NCBI GenBank assembly: GCA_009937605.1
Contig: JAACFG010000031.1
Location: 1-32,488, forward strand
Origin: Gammaproteobacteria bacterium
Lineage (GTDB): Bacteria > Pseudomonadota > Gammaproteobacteria > Steroidobacterales > Woeseiaceae
DNA: 32,488 nucleotides
Reading direction: 5' to 3'
In this document: positions 7,540 to 16,072 of the stretch, one piece after another
How the letters are laid out: each line of letters begins with the position of its first letter
Numbering within the stretch: position 1 is the stretch's first letter
The notes under the pieces: generated by a model
What the model saw: the letters and a program-made list of their open reading frames with translations, nothing else
Told to the model about the DNA's origin: nothing
Database searches by the model: none
Made by a program: the position numbers and the translations under genes

Positions 7540-9405
7540 TTGGACATTACTCGAAGGGACTTCATCAACGGTATTGCGTTGAGCGTGACGGCCGGCGGCA
7601 CATTGTCACCGCTCGAGCTTCTGGCGTCGGCCAGTCCGGGCGTATACCCACCGGAACTCGCCGGTATGCGCGGTAACCATCCGGGTTCCTTCGAAGTCGC
7701 GCACGCCCTTGTGAGAGAGGGTAATTCCTGGCCAGCACCAGCAACACTAAGCGACGATGTGTATGACCTCGTCGTGGTCGGAGGTGGCCTCTCCGGCTTG
7801 TCGGCCGCGTTCATGTTTCGCCAGCAAGCCGGGCCCAGGGCCCGCATCCTGGTACTCGACAATCACGACGATTTTGGCGGTCACGCGAAACGCAACGAGT
7901 ATTCGGTCGATGGCAAAAACATCATCGGCTATGGAGGAAGCCAATCGATCGACACGCCGGCCAGCTACTCACAGGCATCCGCGGCGCTGCTACAAGATAT
8001 CGGCATCGAAACCGAGCCTTTCTACAAGTATTTCGATCGCGAGTACTTCTCGGAGCGAGGCCTCTCGAGGGGCGTTTATTTTAGTGAAAAGGTGTACGGC
8101 CGGGACAGCGTGAATCCCGATGCGCTGCGCTCCTACGACGGTACGCGAGCCAGTGACCCGGCGAAAGTCATCCAGGACTACCCGATATCTGAAGCGGCAA
8201 AACAGAATTTCGTACAACTCCTTGATAAGCCACGCGACTATCTCCCGGGTATGGACCGGGATGAGAAGATCGCATTGATGAGGCGGATCAGCTATTCGGA
8301 TTACATGCGCGAGTACGTCGGCGCCAATGAGGAAGTTATTGCGTTTTGCCGGGACCGACTCAGAGGACTGTGGGGATTTGGCTTCGACGCCCTGTCCGCT
8401 CTTGAAGGCGCCCGCTACAGTATGCCGGGAACGGAACACCTGGACTATTCGGACGCACCTACCGCGCGCCAGGAGTTTGATGAGCCGTACATTTTTCATT
8501 TCCCCGATGGCAATGCCAGCATCGCGCGTGCGCTGGTCCGGCAACTCGTCCCCGCAGCCGTTCCCGGCGGGAAATCCATGGAAGACCTCGTGGACGCGCG
8601 AGTCGACTATGAACAGCTCGACCGCCGTTCGAACGCTGCCCGAGTCCGATTAAACAGCACCGCGATCGACGTACGCCATGTCGACGGCAGGAGCGCTGTG
8701 GATGTCACTTACGTCCGTGACGGGAATACGCAGCGAGTGCGCGGGAAGCACGTCATCCTCGCGTGCTACAACCACATGGTGCCGCATCTCTGCCCCGACC
8801 TTCCGCAGATCCAGGCCGAAGCTATCCAGGTCGCTGAAAAGATCCCGCTTGCCTACATCAATATCGTGTTGCGCAACTCGAAGGCCTTCGAGAACCTGGG
8901 GTACCACGCTTTCTACGTGCCGCAGACGGAACTGATGCACTCATTCGGTATGGACTTCCCGGTCAGTATGGGTGATTACCGGTTTGCTGAGACCAGCGCC
9001 GACCCCGTCATTGTCCACGGCTCTTTCGCAGCCACAGCGCCGGATCAGGGTCTCACTGAACGCCAGCAACACATCGTCGGGCGGCAGCGCATGTACGAGA
9101 TGACGTACCAGGATTTTGAAACCCGAATTATCCGTCAATTGAGCGGCGCACTTGGCGGCGGCGGGTTTGACGCTGAACGGGACATCGCGGCGATTACCGT
9201 GAATCGCTGGCCCCACGGCTATGCCTACGAATACAACGAACTTTACGATCCGCCGGAGTGGACGCAGCAGAACGGGCCGCATCGTATCGGCGCGGCACAG
9301 GTCGGGCGTATTTCGATCGCCAACTCCGACGCCGAGGCCTTCGCGTACGTCAATGGCGCCATCGATGCCGCGTACCGGGCAGTCAACGAACAGCTGGGTT
9401 CCTGA
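7540..9405 (+). CDS. Tat-exported FAD-dependent oxidoreductase, spermidine dehydrogenase-like
   Basis: A 621-aa flavoprotein. The N-terminus has a twin-arginine signal (TRRDFING, Arg5-Arg6, then a hydrophobic stretch to about residue 32), so it should be exported folded. A Rossmann FAD-binding motif VVVGGGLSGLSAA lies at about 78-90. A NAD_binding_8/amine-oxidase-like body follows, with a second FAD-contact region near the C-terminus (RISIANSDAEAF). Length and overall layout recall Pseudomonas SpdH (about 620 aa, spermidine dehydrogenase), but the substrate is inferred from recollection of the family only. The start is TTG at 7540, 24 bp after the alaX stop, with a GC-rich AGCGGGGTCGG upstream. 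The TTG puts the twin-Arg signal at the usual distance. Its stop abuts the stop of the convergent FAD dehydrogenase with no gap. Confidence 0.72.
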   Translation: MDITRRDFINGIALSVTAGGTLSPLELLASASPGVYPPELAGMRGNHPGSFEVAHALVREGNSWPAPATLSDDVYDLVVVGGGLSGLSAAFMFRQQAGPRARILVLDNHDDFGGHAKRNEYSVDGKNIIGYGGSQSIDTPASYSQASAALLQDIGIETEPFYKYFDREYFSERGLSRGVYFSEKVYGRDSVNPDALRSYDGTRASDPAKVIQDYPISEAAKQNFVQLLDKPRDYLPGMDRDEKIALMRRISYSDYMREYVGANEEVIAFCRDRLRGLWGFGFDALSALEGARYSMPGTEHLDYSDAPTARQEFDEPYIFHFPDGNASIARALVRQLVPAAVPGGKSMEDLVDARVDYEQLDRRSNAARVRLNSTAIDVRHVDGRSAVDVTYVRDGNTQRVRGKHVILACYNHMVPHLCPDLPQIQAEAIQVAEKIPLAYINIVLRNSKAFENLGYHAFYVPQTELMHSFGMDFPVSMGDYRFAETSADPVIVHGSFAATAPDQGLTERQQHIVGRQRMYEMTYQDFETRIIRQLSGALGGGGFDAERDIAAITVNRWPHGYAYEYNELYDPPEWTQQNGPHRIGAAQVGRISIANSDAEAFAYVNGAIDAAYRAVNEQLGS

Positions 9406-10995
9406 TTAGTCGATAGCGTCGGCCGCGGCGCGTGCGGTCAGTATGCACCCCGACAGGAACGTACCCTCCAGAGAGCGACGACCGCTTGCACCGCCGCCGC
9501 CGAAACCGGCCGCCTCACCTATTGCGTACAAGCCGTCAATCGGATTCCCCGAGGAATCGAGCGCCCTGCTGTCGAGATCTGTCTGGATACCGCCGAGACT
9601 TTTCCGCGTGACGATCCTGAGCTTGATGGCAATGAGAGGACCATAATCGAGCATCGGCTTCGGTTTACACGTGCGAATGCGATCAGAACGCCAGGCGCGT
9701 GCATGCACGATGCGGCGCAATTGATCGTCGTTCCATTGCGCCGGACCTCGACCAATATTCGCGTCGAACGAATTTACAGCCTGCGCAACATTATCGAACT
9801 TCACAAGCTCGTCGCCATCCAGCGCGTTCATTTTCTCAACGAGTTCGGGCAGAGTCTCCGCGACGAGAAAATGATCGCTCTCTTGTTGCATTTGCCGAAC
9901 CAATCGGTGGTTACCCAGCAGGGTCTCCTTCAGGAAGGAGAAAAGACGGCTGTCGCGAATATGAGGGTTATGCTCGGCACCCGATATCGCGAATTCCTTC
10001 GCAGCGATACGCCAGTTCAGAATCTGCCAGGAGTATGGCATTTCCATCTCTGACAGACGGCGGCACATCTCGTTCGTGTCGAACCCGGTAATCAATGGTT
10101 CCGGTCCGATTCGCTTCCCCGTGTGGTCCAGCCAGAGCGCTGACTTGCACGGGATCAGGCTCAAACCGTGTCCTTCAAACTGTGGCTGCGGATGGGGAAT
10201 GCCCGCCGCATAATTCCACATGTTCTCGAGATGCGTAATCGTGCCGCCGTTTGCGGCGACGACGTCGTGCATGTGCCCATCGCAGTAGGGATGAGAGCCG
10301 TTCAGGATATCCGCTGGCGGGTTTCCCCAGTACCAGTTGTCGCGGACCTTCTGCATGTTTCCGTTGATTCCACCTGTGGCAACAATTGTCTGATCGCCCA
10401 GGAACTCGTGTTCTTCCCCGGTGGCCTCGATGGTGCCCCGGCACCCGGCAATCCGCCCGCCATCCTCGACCAGGTCACTCGCCCGGCAGCCGAACACGAA
10501 CTGCAGCTTGCCAGTGTTCGGGTGCGCCGCGATAAGGTCCACGAATCGCTGAACGAGCCCAAATCCCGTACCCCACATAATGTGGTAGCGAGGCACGCTG
10601 TTGCCGGGCACATAGTCACCGCGCTCAACCCAGTTGACGGCTGGCATGAAGCGCATGCCCTTGTCGCGCAACCAGGAAAAGACCCGCCCGGCACTTTGCT
10701 CGACATAGGCTTCGGCCCAACGCCTGGGCCACGTGTCGCGGTTCGAGAATTCGGCAAATGACAGCCAGTCCGACAGGGCCAGCTCGGGCGTATCCCTGAT
10801 GCCCATGCGCTTTTGTATCGGCGTCCCTACCAGGGCCATGCCGCCAAAGGCCGTGCGCGCGAGCCCTCCGACGTGCTCTGCCGAGTGCCGGTCGATAACC
10901 GTGACCGTTTTGCCCTGTTCCAGGCATTCGTGGGCTGCGACCAGGCCGGCAATACCAGCCCCGACGATGACTATGTCACTTTGATGGCGCGCCAT
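9406..10995 (-). CDS. FAD-binding dehydrogenase, KsdD/fumarate reductase-like (PRK12834 type)
   Basis: A 529-aa flavoprotein dehydrogenase of the FAD_binding_2 family. The N-terminal FAD motif IVIVGAGIAGLVAAHE is at about 8-23, followed by the HVGGLARTAFGG region. The C-terminal GLYAIGEAAGFGGGGASG stretch contacts FAD, and an RRSLEGTFLSGC tail follows. The combination GIRDTPELALSDW plus WVERGDYVPGNSVPRYH is characteristic of the uncharacterised group related to 3-ketosteroid delta1-dehydrogenase. The true substrate is unknown. The ATG at 10995 is chosen because the FAD motif begins 8 residues later; upstream in-frame sequence to 11226 crosses the divergent cytochrome gene and is non-coding. 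Divergence from a c-type cytochrome cluster suggests, but does not prove, an electron acceptor relationship. No signal peptide is seen. Confidence 0.82.
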   Translation of the reverse strand: MARHQSDIVIVGAGIAGLVAAHECLEQGKTVTVIDRHSAEHVGGLARTAFGGMALVGTPIQKRMGIRDTPELALSDWLSFAEFSNRDTWPRRWAEAYVEQSAGRVFSWLRDKGMRFMPAVNWVERGDYVPGNSVPRYHIMWGTGFGLVQRFVDLIAAHPNTGKLQFVFGCRASDLVEDGGRIAGCRGTIEATGEEHEFLGDQTIVATGGINGNMQKVRDNWYWGNPPADILNGSHPYCDGHMHDVVAANGGTITHLENMWNYAAGIPHPQPQFEGHGLSLIPCKSALWLDHTGKRIGPEPLITGFDTNEMCRRLSEMEMPYSWQILNWRIAAKEFAISGAEHNPHIRDSRLFSFLKETLLGNHRLVRQMQQESDHFLVAETLPELVEKMNALDGDELVKFDNVAQAVNSFDANIGRGPAQWNDDQLRRIVHARAWRSDRIRTCKPKPMLDYGPLIAIKLRIVTRKSLGGIQTDLDSRALDSSGNPIDGLYAIGEAAGFGGGGASGRRSLEGTFLSGCILTARAAADAID

Positions 10996-11080
10996 TTCGG
11001 TATCCCGTACTTGTTTTCGGTTGTACGTTTGTCCAAACTCATTGGCTCCCAGATGGTGGCATTTTCGGCAAGGTCGCACA

Positions 11081-11707
11081 ATGATTTCACGACTGCATAA
11101 ACTCGCATATTTGTCCCTCCTCCTCCCCGCCCTGGCGTTGGCCGGTAACGTCGATTCCGGCAAGGAACTGTACGCTGCCTGTGCCGCCTGCCACGGTGTC
11201 GACGGTGGAGGCAATGCCGAACTCATGGCGCCCGGCGTGGCCGGTCAGTCGGAGTCGTACCTGATTCGCCAGCTCTGGGACTTTAAGAAAGGGGTTCGCG
11301 GCAAAGAAGCCGGGGACATAGGCGGAGCACAGATGGCCCCGATGGCCGCAACGCTTGTAGACGGCGACGCTATCGCTGACGTCGCAGCCTATATCGCGTC
11401 AATGCCGGCGGTCGAGCATGCCGCGACAGTAGAGGGAGACGCTGGCAACGGTCAGAAGCAGTACACAAGCAAGTGTGGCGCCTGCCACGGTGGTAAGGGT
11501 TGGGGTAACGAAGCGCTGTACACACCTCGCCTGACGGTTATTGGTGACTGGTACCTCGTGAGACAGGTTCTGAACTTCCAGGAAAGCATGCGTGGCGTTC
11601 ACGAGGATTCACAATACGGCAAGCAGATGGCGATGATGGCCAAAACTGTATCCAAGGATGAGCTGAAGGACATTGCCGCATTCCTGAATGAGCAAAGCGC
11701 CGAGTAG
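11081..11707 (+). CDS. Di-heme cytochrome c, c4-like
   Basis: A 208-aa periplasmic cytochrome with a Sec signal peptide (cleavage near ALA-GN, residue 21) and two tandem heme-binding modules. The CxxCH sites are CAACH (34-38) and CGACH (132-136). Candidate distal Met ligands are in AQMAPMA (84-89) and KQMAMMA (181-187). The layout is that of cytochrome c4, an electron carrier. I start at the ATG at 11081 because the signal peptide begins there; an upstream in-frame start at 11021 would add 20 uncharacteristic residues. The gene overlaps the next reading frame by 20 bp and begins a three-gene cytochrome cluster, divergent from the FAD dehydrogenase. Confidence 0.9.
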   Translation: MISRLHKLAYLSLLLPALALAGNVDSGKELYAACAACHGVDGGGNAELMAPGVAGQSESYLIRQLWDFKKGVRGKEAGDIGGAQMAPMAATLVDGDAIADVAAYIASMPAVEHAATVEGDAGNGQKQYTSKCGACHGGKGWGNEALYTPRLTVIGDWYLVRQVLNFQESMRGVHEDSQYGKQMAMMAKTVSKDELKDIAAFLNEQSAE

Positions 11708-12911
11708 CTTAAGGGCCCGCGCGGGCCTGTTACTCGCGCTCGTACTCAGTACTGGCGCGCTCGCCGAAGCGCCGGCGCAACTGCGTGAATACTGCCCGCC
11801 AGGCTTTGAGCTGACAGACGGTAATCGCTGCGAGCTGCGTACCCTCTACCAGAACTACGATTCCCTGCAATATGCCGGGGTCGGTGGCCCCAGGACCGGG
11901 TTGCCATCGGCGCGGGACGGATTTTCGCCACAGCAAATTGACCTGGGCCGATACCTGTTTTTCGATCCCCTGCTTTCTGCGGACAACAGCATTTCCTGCG
12001 CCAGTTGTCATCACCCGGATCTCGGTTTTTCGGACGGTCGCGCTCGCAGTGTAGGAATCGGTGGCGCCGAGGTCCGACGGGCTGCCCCAAGCTTGTGGAA
12101 TGTGGCGTTCCTGCAATCGTTCTTTTGGGACGCGCGGGCTGATTCGCTTGAACAGCAGATGGTCGGACCGTTATACGACGCGAAGGAAATGGGCAGCAGT
12201 CCGGAGCAACTGCTCGCCGAGATCGGCGGAAACGCAACCTACCGGGCGCTGTTTCGCGTTGCTTTTCCAGGAAGCGAAGGCCCGCCAACGCTGGAGCAAA
12301 TCTACTATTCGATCGCGGCTTTCCAGGCGTCATTAATCTCGTTGAACAGTCGCTATGACCGGTACGCACACGGTTACCACGACGCGCTCACAGACAACGA
12401 GAAGCAAGGCATGAATATTTTCCGTTCATTTGTTGCGCGATGCGCCGAATGCCACACACCCCCTCTGTTCACCAATCAGCAGGTCGCCGTGATCGGCGTG
12501 CCGGAGCCGGACGGCCGGCGACTGGATGAAGGTGCCGAAACAACTAGCGGCAACCCGGGCCTGCGTGGCGGGTTCAAGGTTCCGAGCCTCCGTAACATAG
12601 CGAAAACCGCTCCATACATGCACTCCGGCGCATTCGATAACCTGCGCGATGCCGCCGAGTTCTATACGCTGGGTCGGGGTCATGCCCTGCCCGAAGAAGA
12701 AAAGCCGCGCATGACGGTGCATTGGCACATCTGGGAGCCCGAACTGGCGGATCATGAACTCGACCGGCTCGTTGATTTCCTGGCGACGCTAACCGACGAG
12801 GCGTTCAAACCAGGCATTCCCGCCACGGTGCCATCCGGCCTGGCACCTGTTGGTGTCATCCCGGAGGCGCTTGGACCAAAGCCAACCATCGCAGGACTGA
12901 ACGAGACTTAA
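11688..12911 (+). CDS. Di-heme cytochrome c peroxidase / MauG family protein
   Basis: A 407-aa exported di-heme protein. A signal peptide (residues 1-26) is followed by an unusual N-terminal segment with two cysteines (Cys36, Cys48). A bacterial CCP-type domain follows, with heme sites CASCH (104-108) and CAECH (252-256) and the family motif TAPYMHSGAF (307-316). At the position after this motif where classical peroxidases place a heme-ligand Met, this protein has Tyr326 (DAAEFY), as in MauG. By inference it may be an oxidative maturase or a variant peroxidase more than a simple H2O2 scavenger. The ATG at 11688 lies inside the 3' end of the cytochrome c4-like gene (20-bp overlap), suggesting coupled translation. 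The beta-helix cytochrome follows after 9 bp. Confidence 0.86.
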   Translation: MSKAPSSLRARAGLLLALVLSTGALAEAPAQLREYCPPGFELTDGNRCELRTLYQNYDSLQYAGVGGPRTGLPSARDGFSPQQIDLGRYLFFDPLLSADNSISCASCHHPDLGFSDGRARSVGIGGAEVRRAAPSLWNVAFLQSFFWDARADSLEQQMVGPLYDAKEMGSSPEQLLAEIGGNATYRALFRVAFPGSEGPPTLEQIYYSIAAFQASLISLNSRYDRYAHGYHDALTDNEKQGMNIFRSFVARCAECHTPPLFTNQQVAVIGVPEPDGRRLDEGAETTSGNPGLRGGFKVPSLRNIAKTAPYMHSGAFDNLRDAAEFYTLGRGHALPEEEKPRMTVHWHIWEPELADHELDRLVDFLATLTDEAFKPGIPATVPSGLAPVGVIPEALGPKPTIAGLNET

Positions 12912-12920
12912 GGAAGGAAC

Positions 12921-14417
12921 ATGGGGAAGAAGCTATTACAGATCATCGTGGCAATCGCATTGCTCGTTGCAGGCATTGTCGTCGGAACGAAGTTCGCGGG
13001 CGATAACCGTGCGACGGTTGTGGGTGACGCGTCGCGCTACAGCAATGCGACTGGCAGCGGTGGGCTGCTCACCCGTTCGGTGGGCGGCTCGAGCACGGGT
13101 ACCGTGCACGACGTACGTGATGGCAACTCAATTCAGGCAGCGGTTGCAGCAGCGGAGCCCGGCGACGTGATCCGAATATTCCCGGGCACATACACCGAAA
13201 CGGTCTACATCGACAAGGACGACATCGTACTCAGCGGCGTTGTCGTTAACGGGCAATGGCCCGTCATGGAAGGCAACAAGGAACTCAATGATGCCGTGCT
13301 GTACTCAGGCAACGACATAACGGTCGAGAACCTGCAAATACAACACTACAAGGGCAACGCTGTCATGGGCCAGGCAGGTAACAACTTCCTGATCCGCAAT
13401 AACAACATAATCGACACCGGCGTCTACGGGATCTTTCCGGAATTTGGCACAAATGGCCTGATAACTCACAACGTTCTTAGCGGCATTGAAGACGCCGCCA
13501 TTTACGTGGGTATGAGTGACAACATCCACGTCACGAACAACGAGGTATTCGACAATGTCGCCGGCATCGAGATCGAGAATTCGCGCCACTCGATCGTCGA
13601 GAATAACTACGTCCACGACAACACAGGCGGCATCCTGGTATTTATCACTCCCGGACTGCCGATCAAGACGACCTTCGATACGATCGTTCGCAACAACTTC
13701 ATTGTGAATAACAACACGCCGAACTTCGGTATCCCCGGTTCTACCGTGGCGGGCATACCCGCCGGTACCGGCATTCTCAATATGGCGGGCGATCAGACAA
13801 CGATCGAAGGTAATGTCATTACCGGCAATAAGGTTATCGGTATCCTGATTACGGACCATATGAATGCACCCAATGTCACGCTGGATCCGGGCGCAGACCC
13901 AAGTTCCGATGAAATCGCCATTCTCGACAACATGATGTGGAATAACGGCTACGACACGATTCCCGAAATCAAAGCTCTCAAAACACTCGAACTCGTCGAT
14001 GGCAACGTCGAGATTCTCAACGTCGGCGCAAGTGCGAACAGCTGCATTCTCGACCCTGACAAGTACATCACTGTCGGCCTCAAGAGCTTCGGAACCTGCG
14101 GTTTCGCGACCACAGCCGACGTCAGCACGTACCTGCTGGATGAGCCGGCACAACGGCGCGAGATCGCGGCCGAGGATATGGGCAAGCGCGCCTACTACGG
14201 CGTCTGCGCCGGCTGCCATTCGTACAACATCAAGATGGTCGGGCCACCGACTCAGATCATCCAGGCCCTGTATATGGACAACCCGCAGGGAATCGTCGAC
14301 TACATTACGAGTCCGACGAAGAAGCGAGACGACTACCCCGAGATGCCACCGCAAAATTATCTCTCCGAGGACGTCAGGATGGCGGCAGCCGAGTTCATGT
14401 TGCAGGTCAAGCAGTAG
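12921..14417 (+). CDS. Parallel beta-helix repeat protein fused to a C-terminal cytochrome c
   Basis: A 498-aa exported or membrane-anchored protein. The N-terminal hydrophobic helix (about 5-25) has no obvious cleavage site. Residues about 65-380 are right-handed parallel beta-helix repeats of the NosD/pectate-lyase fold, with many NN/N-x-I turns (IRNNNIID, VTNNEVF, VENNYVHDN, IEGNVITGN). The C-terminal 85 residues are a class I cytochrome c: CAGCH (429-433) and a probable Met ligand in PEMPPQ (Met475). The beta-helix part resembles an exported family I recall as TIGR03805; its biochemical function is unknown to me. It is the third gene of the cytochrome cluster, 9 bp after the MauG-like gene, with GGAAGG as ribosome-binding site. 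It could be a polysaccharide- or surface-binding electron-transfer protein, or a partner of the MauG-like enzyme; neither is shown by sequence. Confidence 0.82.
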   Translation: MGKKLLQIIVAIALLVAGIVVGTKFAGDNRATVVGDASRYSNATGSGGLLTRSVGGSSTGTVHDVRDGNSIQAAVAAAEPGDVIRIFPGTYTETVYIDKDDIVLSGVVVNGQWPVMEGNKELNDAVLYSGNDITVENLQIQHYKGNAVMGQAGNNFLIRNNNIIDTGVYGIFPEFGTNGLITHNVLSGIEDAAIYVGMSDNIHVTNNEVFDNVAGIEIENSRHSIVENNYVHDNTGGILVFITPGLPIKTTFDTIVRNNFIVNNNTPNFGIPGSTVAGIPAGTGILNMAGDQTTIEGNVITGNKVIGILITDHMNAPNVTLDPGADPSSDEIAILDNMMWNNGYDTIPEIKALKTLELVDGNVEILNVGASANSCILDPDKYITVGLKSFGTCGFATTADVSTYLLDEPAQRREIAAEDMGKRAYYGVCAGCHSYNIKMVGPPTQIIQALYMDNPQGIVDYITSPTKKRDDYPEMPPQNYLSEDVRMAAAEFMLQVKQ

Positions 14418-14421
14418 TCGC

Positions 14422-14442
14422 ACTCGATTAATCGAGTACAAT
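14422..14442 (+). promoter_or_regulatory. Perfect palindrome and -10-like TACAAT upstream of the P5C dehydrogenase gene
   Basis: ACTCGATTAATCGAGT (14422-14437) is a perfect 16-bp palindrome. It runs directly into TACAAT (14437-14442), followed by a GC-rich GCGGCGC stretch typical of a discriminator. No good -35 is present, which would fit an activator- or repressor-controlled promoter for the aldehyde dehydrogenase gene starting at 14482. The regulator is unknown. Confidence 0.45.
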
Positions 14443-14481
14443 GCGGCGCTCCAGACTCGGCACTATCTGCAGGTATTCAAA

Positions 14482-16068
14482 ATGACAACATCGTGGAAAA
14501 CATTCGCGACGGTCGACCCGTTCTCGGGAATGACCGGCAAGGCACCCGGCCAGTTACAGAACCTCGTCAACGGTCAGTGGGTGGATGTGCCGAACTATCG
14601 CGACGATATCGTCGACCCGATGAATGGCGAGCGCTTCCTGAACGTGCCCGACACGCAGGACCTCGCGGCGTTTATCGAAGGGCTCGAAAGCTGCCCGAAA
14701 TCCGGGTTGCACAATCCCCTGAAGAATAACGATCGTTATGTGCATCTCGGCCGGGTCTGTGCGCGAGCCGCGGCATTGCTGGCCACGGAAGAAGTCGAAG
14801 AATATTTCACCAAGCTGACGCAGCGCGTCATGCCCAAGAGTTGGCAACAGTGCCTGGCTGAAGTCCGCGTTACCCGCGTCTTTCTCGAGAATTTCGCGGG
14901 CGATGGCGTGCGCTTTCTCGCGCGCGGCTTTTCGAATCCAGGCGATCATCCGGGTCAGGAATCTCGAGGTTATCGCTGGCCTTTCGGGCCGGTTGTCGTT
15001 GTCGCGCCGTTCAACTTCCCGATAGAAATTCCGGCATTGCAGACGATGGGTGCGCTGTTCATGGGAAACCGACCGCTCGTCAAAGTCGATTCGAAAGTCA
15101 GTGCAGTCTTTGAGCAGTTCCTTCGCTTGCTGATCCACTGTGGGCTCGATTCCGCAGATCTCGACTACGTGCACTGCCGCGGCAGCAAGATGGGCGAGCT
15201 CATTACCGAAGCGGCGGACACAATCCGGCTCGCCCAGTTCACCGGATCTAGCACCGTTGCTGAACGCGTGTCAGAAACGCTTAATGGCCGCGTGCGGCTC
15301 GAAGATGCAGGTTTCGACTGGAAGATCATCGGCCCCGACTTCGACGCAGACTGGCTCGACTACGTCGCCTGGCAATGCGACGAGGATGCCTACAATGCGA
15401 CCGGCCAGAAATGCTCGGCGCAAAGCGCCCTGTTCGTGCACGAAAACTGGGCGGACAAACTACTGCCGATGCTCGGCGAACTGGCATCGCGACGCAGCCT
15501 GGACGACCTGACCACAGGGCCCATCCTGTCGTGGACGAATGACCAGATCAAATCGCATATCGATAGCGTACTCGCGGTCGAAGGCACAAAACTCCTGTTC
15601 GGCGGCAAGGCCCTGACCGGCCACGCCATCCCCGAGTGCTTCGGAGCGTATGAGCCCACGGCGATTCGGGTACCGATCGCGGCCATGCAATCGGGCGACT
15701 TCGATTTGCTGGCAAAAGAGCTATTCGGACCCTTCCAGATCGTAGTCACCTACGGCGACAACGATCTCGATGCCGTCCTCTCGATGTTCGAGCAGATGCA
15801 GAATCACTTGACCGCTGCGATCGTCAGCGCAGACGTCGGGTTCCAGAACCGGGTTCTTGGCATGACCGTGAACGGGACGACCTATGCCGGGATGCGCGCC
15901 CGTACGACCGGCGCGCCACAGAATCACTGGTTCGGACCAAGCGGCGACCCGCGCGGTGCCGGTATTGGTACGCCGGAGGCCATCCAGGTGACCTGGAGCG
16001 CGCATCGCGAGATCATTTCGGACCAGGGGCCTCGACCCGAGGGTTGGACTACGCCGCCAGTCAGGTAA
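14482..16068 (+). CDS. Aldehyde dehydrogenase, ALDH12-type 1-pyrroline-5-carboxylate dehydrogenase
   Basis: A 528-aa NAD(P)-dependent aldehyde dehydrogenase. The active site shows Asn178 in APFNFP, Glu274 in RLEDAG and nucleophile Cys311 in GQKCSAQS. Stretches such as GYRWPFGPVVVVAPFNFP, LVKVDSKVS, AQFTGSS and LEDAGFDWKIIGPD match the plant-type P5C dehydrogenase family ALDH12 more closely than the PutA or RocA types. It would oxidise glutamate semialdehyde to glutamate, the second step of proline catabolism. The ATG at 14482 gives the normal family N-terminus; the longer frame from 13999 is the out-of-frame shadow of the upstream gene. No proline dehydrogenase gene is in the window. Glutamate dehydrogenase, which would take the product further, is encoded 1.3 kb away on the other strand. 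Confidence 0.88.
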   Translation: MTTSWKTFATVDPFSGMTGKAPGQLQNLVNGQWVDVPNYRDDIVDPMNGERFLNVPDTQDLAAFIEGLESCPKSGLHNPLKNNDRYVHLGRVCARAAALLATEEVEEYFTKLTQRVMPKSWQQCLAEVRVTRVFLENFAGDGVRFLARGFSNPGDHPGQESRGYRWPFGPVVVVAPFNFPIEIPALQTMGALFMGNRPLVKVDSKVSAVFEQFLRLLIHCGLDSADLDYVHCRGSKMGELITEAADTIRLAQFTGSSTVAERVSETLNGRVRLEDAGFDWKIIGPDFDADWLDYVAWQCDEDAYNATGQKCSAQSALFVHENWADKLLPMLGELASRRSLDDLTTGPILSWTNDQIKSHIDSVLAVEGTKLLFGGKALTGHAIPECFGAYEPTAIRVPIAAMQSGDFDLLAKELFGPFQIVVTYGDNDLDAVLSMFEQMQNHLTAAIVSADVGFQNRVLGMTVNGTTYAGMRARTTGAPQNHWFGPSGDPRGAGIGTPEAIQVTWSAHREIISDQGPRPEGWTTPPVR

Positions 16069-16072
16069 ATCG

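Noticed and set aside
10168-10761. Plus-strand frame of 197 codons within the FAD dehydrogenase region
   Set aside because: The minus strand encodes continuous FAD_binding_2 sequence here; the plus-strand translation looks random.
13305-14441. Long open frame (378 codons) on the minus strand opposite the beta-helix/cytochrome gene
   Set aside because: Its translation shows no recognisable motif, and the plus strand carries a clear exported repeat protein with a CxxCH site. Long antisense frames are common in GC-rich coding DNA.
13999-14481. N-terminal extension of the aldehyde dehydrogenase frame by 161 codons
   Set aside because: This stretch overlaps the 3' end of the beta-helix cytochrome gene in another frame and has the Ser/Arg-rich composition of a frame shadow.
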